Source: Clostridiales bacterium (GTDB taxonomy: Bacteria > Bacillota > Clostridia > Peptostreptococcales > Natronincolaceae). From it: a DNA stretch of 5,675 nt. Within the stretch, counting starts at the first letter, position 1. Each line of letters opens with the position of its first letter. Where the stretch lies: the NCBI GenBank assembly GCA_012800145.1, contig JAAZJW010000026.1:1-5675 (forward strand). Direction: 5' to 3'. The notes below the pieces were generated by a model. It saw only the letters and a program-made list of their open reading frames with translations, had not been told where the DNA came from and did no database searches. Both the position numbers and the translations under genes were made by a program. Positions 1 through 5,400 of the stretch are shown here, piece after piece.

Positions 1-867
1 ATTGTCTACGTTGCCGGTTGCCCTGTCACTGAATCTGACCCCGATTGCAATTAACAAATCACATCGTGTAGCCGCAACATTTGAAGCCTTTGTGCCATGC
101 ATTCCCAACATTCCCGTAAAAAATTCATCCGTGGAGGGAAATCCCCCTAAACCCATCAAACTGCTGGTTACAGGTGCCTGGGCCTTCTGTACAAATTTCC
201 TTATGTCCTCTGAAGCACCGGATCTTACGGCTCCGCCCCCGATATAAACCAGGGGCCTTTCAGATTCTTCTATCAGCCTTACCGCATCCAATATATCTTC
301 TTCCTTTATTGTTTCTGTAATATCCTTAATCGGTCGAGGCTCCTCGTAGCTGTATTCGGCCGTCTGGGCAGTAATATCCTTCGGTATATCTATCAATACA
401 GGTCCCGGTCTCCCCTCCTGGGCGATATAAAAAGCCCTTCTAATGATTGTGGCTAATTCATCAATATCCTTTACTATAAAATTATGTTTTGTAATAGGCA
501 TTGTAATACCTGCTACATCAACCTCCTGAAAACTGTCCCTTCCGAGTAACGACAGGGGCACATTTGCTGTTATAGCAACCAAGGGGACAGAGTCCATATA
601 CGCAGTGGCAATGCCTGTAACCAGATTGGTTGCGCCGGGTCCCGATGTTGCCATACATACACCTACTTTGCCTGTTACCCTGGAATAACCGTCCGCCGCA
701 TGGGCTGCTCCCTGCTCATGGGCCGTTAAAAAATGCATAATTTTGTCACTGCTTTTGTAAAGTGCATCATATATGTTTAGTATGGCTCCCCCCGGATAAC
801 CGAATATCGTGTCCACGCCCTGTTCAATTAAGCAATTTATTACAATTTCAGCGCCTGTTATTCGCAT
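1..867 (-). CDS. ilvB: Acetolactate synthase large (catalytic) subunit, 3'-truncated by window edge
   Basis: This frame is open from an ATG at 867 to the window edge and gives the first 289 residues of a protein normally about 550-600 long. It is a ThDP-dependent acetohydroxyacid synthase, which condenses two pyruvates to 2-acetolactate, or pyruvate with 2-oxobutyrate to 2-aceto-2-hydroxybutyrate. This is the first common step of valine, leucine and isoleucine synthesis in the cytoplasm. Visible family marks are GYPGGAILNIYDAL (residues 23-36), the catalytic ThDP-activating Glu51 in HEQGAAHAADGYSR, SGPGATN (75-81), RDSFQE (110-115, with Phe113 and Gln114 of the active site), and PITKHN (124-129). 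GRPGPVLIDIPKD (152-164) closes the pyrimidine-binding domain, and the central domain has begun by GGGAVRSG (210-217). The missing part should carry the pyrophosphate-binding domain. The start is supported by an AAGGGGTG ribosome binding site 7 nt upstream. The gene follows ilvC by 96 nt with no terminator seen between them, so co-transcription is likely. A catabolic AlsS is less likely because of the pairing with ilvC. No regulatory subunit (ilvN) is visible. Confidence 0.96.
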   Translation of the reverse strand, partial: MRITGAEIVINCLIEQGVDTIFGYPGGAILNIYDALYKSSDKIMHFLTAHEQGAAHAADGYSRVTGKVGVCMATSGPGATNLVTGIATAYMDSVPLVAITANVPLSLLGRDSFQEVDVAGITMPITKHNFIVKDIDELATIIRRAFYIAQEGRPGPVLIDIPKDITAQTAEYSYEEPRPIKDITETIKEEDILDAVRLIEESERPLVYIGGGAVRSGASEDIRKFVQKAQAPVTSSLMGLGGFPSTDEFFTGMLGMHGTKASNVAATRCDLLIAIGVRFSDRATGNVDN

Positions 868-963
868 AATACGTCACCCCTTTCTATATCCTCAACAAAT
901 CCCTATTACCTAACCATATAATCAAGGAGCCAAAACTATTCTCGGTTTAAATTTCAACTTATT
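868..963 (-). other. ilvC-ilvB intergenic gap
   Basis: These 96 nt separate the ilvC stop from the ilvB ATG. Apart from the ilvB ribosome binding site I see no hairpin followed by a T-run, no convincing -35/-10 pair and no ORF. The simplest reading is a transcribed spacer within an ilvC-ilvB operon. The gap is longer than typical tight operon spacing, so an internal weak promoter or processing site cannot be excluded. Confidence 0.5.
874..884 (-). promoter_or_regulatory. Ribosome binding site of ilvB
   Basis: On the minus strand GAAAGGGGTGA lies 7 nt before the ATG at 867. It matches the anti-Shine-Dalgarno sequence well and fixes the ilvB start, which is otherwise supported by alignment to the usual N-terminus (MRITGAEIV) of the family. 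Confidence 0.8.
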
Positions 964-1956
964 TTACCTCTTTAACCAGCTCATCATTTTTCTGAGTTTT
1001 TCGCCGACTATTTCCACCGGATGATTTTGTTCCCGTCTCCTCATTGCATTAAACGATGGTCTGTTCGCCTTGTTTTCCAGGATCCAATTGCGGGCAAACG
1101 TACCGTCCTGGACTTCCTCGAGCACTTTTCTCATTTCGTTTCTGGTATCTTCTGTAATAATTCTCTTGCCGACAGAATAATCCCCATACTCTGCTGTATC
1201 GCTTATGGAATATCTCATATAACTCAGCCCACCCTGATTAACCATGTCAATTATCAGTTTCATTTCGTGCAAACACTCAAAATAGGCACTTTCAGGACTA
1301 TATCCGGCCTCAACCAATACCTCAAATCCGGCCTTCATCAACTCGGTAACACCGCCGCATAACACAGCCTGTTCACCGAATAGATCCGTTTCGGTTTCTT
1401 CCTTGAAAGTGGTTTCCAAGACCCCTGCCCTTGAACCGCCAATTCCGGCAGCATATGCCAATGCAATATCCATTGTGTTGCCGGTCACATCCTGATAAAC
1501 CGCAACCAAGCAGGGCACTCCTTTACCCTCCTCATATTGTCCTCTTACCGTATGTCCCGGTCCTTTGGGCGCTACCATAAAAACATTAATATCTTCAGGG
1601 GGCACTATTTGACCAAAATGTATATTAAAACCGTGTGCAAAAGCTAGATATTTTCCGGATGATAAATTATTCCTAATACTTTCTTCATAAATTTGTACCT
1701 GTTTTTCATCATTCACCAGCATCATTATTATGTCTGCCTCTTTGGCCGCATCCGCAACTAGGGACACCTTCAACCCCGCTTCCTGTGCCAGGTTCCAAGA
1801 TTTGCTGCCTTTATATAACCCTACGGTCACATCAACCCCGGATTCATGCAGGTTTAGAGCATGAGCATGCCCCTGGCTGCCATACCCGACCACGGCAACC
1901 TTTTTGCCTCCCAATAATCCTAAATCACAATCGTTTTCATAATATAGTTTTGTCAT
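964..1956 (-). CDS. ilvC: Ketol-acid reductoisomerase (class I, short form)
   Basis: This complete 330-residue protein has the usual class I length. It catalyses the Mg2+-dependent alkyl migration and NAD(P)H reduction of 2-acetolactate to 2,3-dihydroxyisovalerate, and of the isoleucine-pathway equivalent, in the cytoplasm. The N-terminal Rossmann domain shows the dinucleotide motif GYGSQGHAHA (24-33) and the cofactor loop LYKGSKSW (47-54). Active-site positions visible by family analogy are His108 in AFAHGFN, Lys131 in APKGPGHTVR, the metal ligands Asp191 and Glu195 in ETDLFGEQ, Glu227 and Glu231 in YFECLHE, and Ser252 in ISDTAEYGDY. All are present, so the enzyme should be active. Residue 48 is Tyr where many homologues have Arg, which may affect cofactor phosphate binding; Ser51 and Ser53 are kept. 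The ATG at 1956 is preceded by an excellent ribosome binding site. The gene is the first after a T-box leader and is followed by ilvB, which makes its substrate. Confidence 0.98.
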   Translation of the reverse strand: MTKLYYENDCDLGLLGGKKVAVVGYGSQGHAHALNLHESGVDVTVGLYKGSKSWNLAQEAGLKVSLVADAAKEADIIMMLVNDEKQVQIYEESIRNNLSSGKYLAFAHGFNIHFGQIVPPEDINVFMVAPKGPGHTVRGQYEEGKGVPCLVAVYQDVTGNTMDIALAYAAGIGGSRAGVLETTFKEETETDLFGEQAVLCGGVTELMKAGFEVLVEAGYSPESAYFECLHEMKLIIDMVNQGGLSYMRYSISDTAEYGDYSVGKRIITEDTRNEMRKVLEEVQDGTFARNWILENKANRPSFNAMRRREQNHPVEIVGEKLRKMMSWLKR

Positions 1957-1960
1957 TTGT

Positions 1961-1970
1961 CTTCCTCCTC
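1961..1970 (-). promoter_or_regulatory. Ribosome binding site of ilvC
   Basis: GAGGAGGAAG on the minus strand ends 4 nt before the ATG at 1956, with its GGAGG core 7 nt away. It lies beyond the leader terminator, so it is not itself sequestered by that hairpin. This points to control at transcription termination rather than translation initiation. Confidence 0.85.
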
Positions 1971-1985
1971 TATTTAAAAATACCC

Positions 1986-2038
1986 AAAAAGAAAGAATCT
2001 CCGTCTCTGCATAATTTTACATTTGCAGGGACGGAGAT
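1986..2038 (-). terminator. Intrinsic terminator of the T-box leader (attenuator)
   Basis: On the minus strand ATCTCCGTCCCTGC (2038-2025) pairs with GCAGAGACGGAGAT (2010-1997). The 14-position stem has a single C-A mismatch, the loop is 14 nt (2024-2011), and it is followed at once by TTCTTTCTTTTT. This is a strong Rho-independent terminator located between the T-box sequence and ilvC. Its 5' arm carries CGTCCCT, the same bases needed for the antiterminator, so the two structures exclude each other. Confidence 0.93.
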
Positions 2039-2060
2039 ATATTCCACGCGTTACCACCCT
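2027..2060 (-). promoter_or_regulatory. T-box sequence and antiterminator
   Basis: The minus strand carries AGGGTGGTAACGCG at 2060-2047, matching the family consensus AGGGTGGNACCGCG at all fixed positions but one. AGGG can pair with CCCT (2030-2027), and the CG-rich end of the motif can pair with CGT (2033-2031) in the 5' arm of the terminator. This leaves the TGGT bulge free to pair with the ACCA 3' end of an uncharged tRNA. T as the variable base predicts an A discriminator, compatible with tRNA-Ile, tRNA-Val and tRNA-Leu. Confidence 0.92.
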
Positions 2061-2093
2061 AATTGTTTCTAAAGTTAGAAACCGCTCATTAGA

Positions 2094-2125
2094 TTCATAT
2101 AAACCAACCTAGGTTCATATAAACC
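2094..2125 (-). repeat. 20-nt-period direct repeat inside the T-box leader
   Basis: GGTTTATATGAA occurs twice on the minus strand, at 2125-2114 and 2105-2094, exactly 20 nt apart. The next bases remain similar (CCTA versus TCTA). The first copy can close as GGTT/AACC and also forms the palindrome AACCTAGGTT (2106-2115). The repeat lies between Stem II and Stem III, where T-box leaders often have variable linkers. Its function is unknown. Confidence 0.75.
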
Positions 2126-2180
2126 CTTCGTCTGTAACGGGACTTCCCGTTTATCCTTACTTTAACAAGTATTTCAGGAT

Positions 2181-2183
2181 AAT
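2181..2183 (-). promoter_or_regulatory. Candidate specifier codon AUU (Ile) in Stem I
   Basis: ATT on the minus strand sits in the 3' side of the internal loop of Stem I and is followed by the A typically found after the specifier, then TCCTGA. Isoleucine fits the pathway of both downstream enzymes. The call rests on hand folding; ATC at 2180-2178 would also specify isoleucine. Confidence 0.6.
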
Positions 2184-2309
2184 CATTCCAGAGTGACTCG
2201 TATTTTCTGACGGTATCGACTTTCACCATATATCGATTCTCTGAAACCGTTCTGATAAAATACCTTTCTCTATCATAATGTTTAACCCATTTTTTATGTG
2301 TTGCAGTCT

Positions 2310-2338
2310 ATAATAGCAGAAACAAAATGCGTTGTCAA
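2310..2338 (-). promoter_or_regulatory. Sigma-A promoter for the T-box-ilvC-ilvB transcript
   Basis: On the minus strand a perfect TTGACA (-35, 2338-2333) is followed after exactly 17 nt by TATTAT (-10, 2315-2310), one mismatch from TATAAT. The start site is predicted near 2304-2302. An A-rich tract (AGAAAAAATA) lies just upstream of the -35 box and could act as an UP element. The promoter starts about 50 nt beyond the stop codon of the upstream surface-protein gene, so the ilv genes have their own transcription start. Confidence 0.9.
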
Positions 2339-2359
2339 CATATTTTTTCTGAAATGTAG

Positions 2360-2406
2360 TTATTCTATGATAATGTCATGTTGAATTTATTCTGATAAAA
2401 TGTCAT
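2360..2406 (-). repeat. Imperfect tandem duplication (27-bp period) across the surface-protein stop codon
   Basis: On the plus strand TTATTCTATGATAATGTCAT (2360-2379) resembles TTATTCTGATAAAATGTCAT (2387-2406), with only small indel-type differences. The second copy contains the stop codon and last codons of the surface-protein gene, and the first lies just beyond the stop. It may be a relic of a short tandem duplication. I see no U-run, so it does not act as an obvious terminator. Confidence 0.55.
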
Positions 2407-5400
2407 ATGTGAAGGGATAATTTGTCAGATATCTTTGTATCACTGTGGCTATTTCTGCACGGGTAGTCGTACCCCTTGGGGCAAGGATTGATGCACTTCT
2501 TCCGGTAATTAATCCTTCTGCATTGGCCCATTTCATTGCTTCCACCGCCCAATTACTAATTTCTGATGTATCAATATATTCTGCTAAATCAGATTTCATT
2601 GATACATCGTGACCCTTAAACTGGCTATAGCGATAAAGTATAACTGCCACCTGTTCACGGCTAATCGGATCTCCCGGGCCAAACCTTTCATTTCCATAAC
2701 CCTCTACTATTTTATGTTCTGCTGCCCATGTTACTGCATCCTTATACCAATCCTGGGCCAGATCTATAAACGAATTTGTGATAACATAGTCGGGTTCACC
2801 TTCGAGGCGCCAAAGAATTGTCACAAGCATAGCGCGGCTAAGCATTGTATTCGGCTCAAATTTTCCTCCGCCCGTGCCTACCATCAAGTCATTCTCACTC
2901 ACATGCTTTACAGCCTCATAGAACCAATCTGATTTATTAACGTCACCATAGGGATTAATCCATTCCACGATTTTTTCAAACACCACATTAACAGTATCTG
3001 TTGGTTTTAGATTTTTCAAGGCTTCTTCCGTGGCTGGTTCTCCATTGATCAGGATTTTCTTCAAAATATATCCTTCATCCGGCACAATCTCGATATTTCC
3101 GCCATCCTTAATTACAGCCTTACCCCCATCATTATACTCAACGGTGGGCTTTGCTTCAGTAGTACCGCCGGTGGTAACACTTCCTCCTGAATCATCACCG
3201 CTGCCATTATGATTATTACCGTTATCAGTGCCACCCACTCTTTCAAACACTGCTGTCAGAACTATATCCGAAAGCACACAAAAACGATATTCGGGTTCAC
3301 TGGATTGCAAATCATTATTAATATACCAACCTTTAAATTCATACCCCTCGTCGGGATATGCGATTATTTTGGCGAATTCACCTTTTATTCTAGTTCCGGC
3401 CCCTAGTACAGTACCACAACCGAAATGTTCAAGAGTTACTATTCCTTTTTCTACATCTGAACCTGACATATCTTCAGAAGGCTCAATTGTACCGGATCCT
3501 CCATCAAGCGTATAAAGTGTATTGTCGTCAGCATTTGTCGGGGGCTCAATAGTTGCATTAAAAGTATCGCCATTTTTGATGTTAACGTTATAGTAATTTA
3601 CCATTCGTGAAAAACCACCACAGTTCAAATTATATTCACCTATAGAATAATTCATTGTACCATCATCCGTTGCAGTGAGCTTGATTGAATAGGTTCCATT
3701 CGCGGGAAGATAAATTGTTTTTTGTCCATTATCGCAGAAAATTGATGCTATAAAACTATCTGTAATATCAGCAGGAACATCATTTTCAATAGCTGCAACG
3801 AGATTTCCGTTATCATCAAACACCTCTATATCAATCGGACAGTTCAAATAAATTTTGTAATAACCCGTATTCTCATTATATCCGCTGAAAGAATACTCTG
3901 ATGATAGGGTTAATGACTGCATCCATGCCAAACATAATTCCGGATAATGTGCTCCCCCCAATCCGGAAAGATTCGATATTAAGGTTGCTGTTAAGTCATT
4001 GTGATAAATTGCTTGCCAGGATACGGCCCATAGGGCCTTGGTTTTATTCACAAGGTATCTCCATTTATCTGCCTGGGTCAAATAATTAGCCCCCATCGCC
4101 TCACCTATATTTCGCATTGTTGCTTCGTGCTTTGATGTATAAACATCCGGCATTTTAAAGGCGTTAATGGCAATACAGTCGATTAATTCATTAAGGAAAA
4201 TATCCTGATGCATTTTCCAACGTTTGGTATCAAAGCTAATCATGCTGAAATCATCAACTGTATATTCCGACACAGACACACTTGGTAATTGACCATATTT
4301 CATAAGCATATTACGTTGTAAATTTGCATAATTTACATTTGTCCCGGCAGAGGGCAGATAAAATGTTTTTCCATATCTGCCATATCCCCATGCAGCAGGA
4401 GCCACTTTTGGAACCGGATCATTAGGATTGACAATGTTGAAAATATTATTATATGTAAGGGTATTATTGCCCCTCAGCCCTGCGGGAGTTTCAAAACAAT
4501 ATGCGTACACATCGCGTCCACCTGCAAGAAATACAGAATTCGGTAGCCTTTTTGTACAATCCGTTAATGCTGCCGCAACCAAATTGGCCGTTGCCGCTCC
4601 CCTGCTGAAACCGGTAATCCATATCTTTACAGGACCTTCAATTCCTTCAGTATTTGTTATATAACTGTTGAGGAATTCAATTACTTGATCTCTGGCTTCC
4701 CTGAATCCCTGATGATGGCCTTCGTTACCAACAGTAAAATTACTTGCCCATTCTCGCTCATATCCCCCACCACGAATTGCTACAGCAATTAAGGTATATT
4801 TTGAACCGTCTTCTGCGGTAATTTTCTTGTTTGCTGCCACAACACCTATGGAATCTGTTGTAGGTGGCCTCCTAAATCCCTGATTTATTTTAAAATTTTC
4901 AAACTCCAACTGAGTTAGCAGGTCTTCAACATTTTCACTTTTAACCCCATAATCTTTATATACATCATGATCATATTTAGCAAATGCCGACATAGCAAGA
5001 TTTAACGACATAATAGCCAAATTATGGTTGTATTGATAAGCACTGTCGAAAAAATAAGAATCTGAATAAAGGTAATTGGAGCTAAAATTACCCCTCTTTT
5101 TATCATCATTTGAATAATAGAAGGTACCAGCCTTCCAAAATACCTCAGATGAATCGCAAACAATAATTGAATATAAATGTGTTTCCCCCGTTAATGGGTT
5201 ATAAAATGATACAACTGCATCACCAACATCGACAGCAGTTACTACGCCTTTATTGACAGTGACAATATGCTCCTTGCTTGTCTGCCAATGTTCCTCTTCC
5301 TGTCCCACGGCACCAAATTTAGTAATCGTATAGCTTTTTCTTTCTTCATCGCTGAGATCCAATAAAATGGTTTCCTCAAAAATATCGCCTATCAGATTAT

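Larger units (their letters stand above)
1986..2303 (-). promoter_or_regulatory. T-box riboswitch leader of ilvC-ilvB, probable tRNA-Ile (AUU) specifier
   Basis: This leader RNA senses tRNA charging. Stem I begins near GATAGAGAAAGG (2274-2263). Basal helix GTATTT (2263-2258) pairs with AAATAC (2174-2169), and upper helix TTTCAGAG (2246-2239) pairs with CTCTGGAA (2193-2186). The apical part can pair ATGGT with ACCGT. The internal loop between the two helices has TGATTATCCTG on its 3' side. By analogy with other T-boxes, where a codon is followed by A and then (T)CCTGA, the specifier is read as ATT at 2183-2181 followed by A2180, giving isoleucine. A Stem II hairpin is AACGGG/CCCGTT (2151-2136), and Stem III is GTTTCTA/TAGAAAC (2082-2065) just before the T-box. 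The antiterminator/terminator switch follows. When tRNA-Ile is uncharged, ilvC-ilvB should be transcribed. The class is certain from sequence; the exact specifier is inferred, and the overlapping ATC (also Ile) is the main alternative. Confidence 0.93.

Noticed and set aside
2..247. Plus-strand open frame opposite ilvB
   Set aside because: It lies antisense to the well-conserved ilvB coding frame, has no ribosome binding site and resembles no family I know.
868..963. Separate ilvB promoter or second T-box
   Set aside because: There is no AGGGTGG motif, no terminator hairpin and no good -35/-10 pair in the 96 nt.
1021..1362. Plus-strand open frame inside ilvC
   Set aside because: It is a shadow of the ilvC frame, with no initiation signals and no recognisable protein.
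1785..2072. Plus-strand open frame covering the start of ilvC and the leader terminator
   Set aside because: It overlaps the ilvC start, its ribosome binding site, the terminator and the T-box on the other strand. The region is fully explained by the riboswitch.
2106..2115. AACCTAGGTT palindrome as a repressor operator
   Set aside because: It is only 10 bp, lies about 190 nt downstream of the transcription start inside the riboswitch, and arises from the repeat. There is no independent evidence for protein binding, so it is listed only as part of the repeat.
2339..2386. Possible terminator for the surface-protein gene (TTAT/ATAA pairing)
   Set aside because: The stem has only about 4 pairs with mismatches beyond, and no U-run follows on the minus strand.
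2609..4664. Several plus-strand open frames opposite the surface-protein gene
   Set aside because: The minus-strand frame is continuous and carries recognisable SLH and lipase motifs. The antisense frames are short, have no signals and often encode low-complexity reverse translations.
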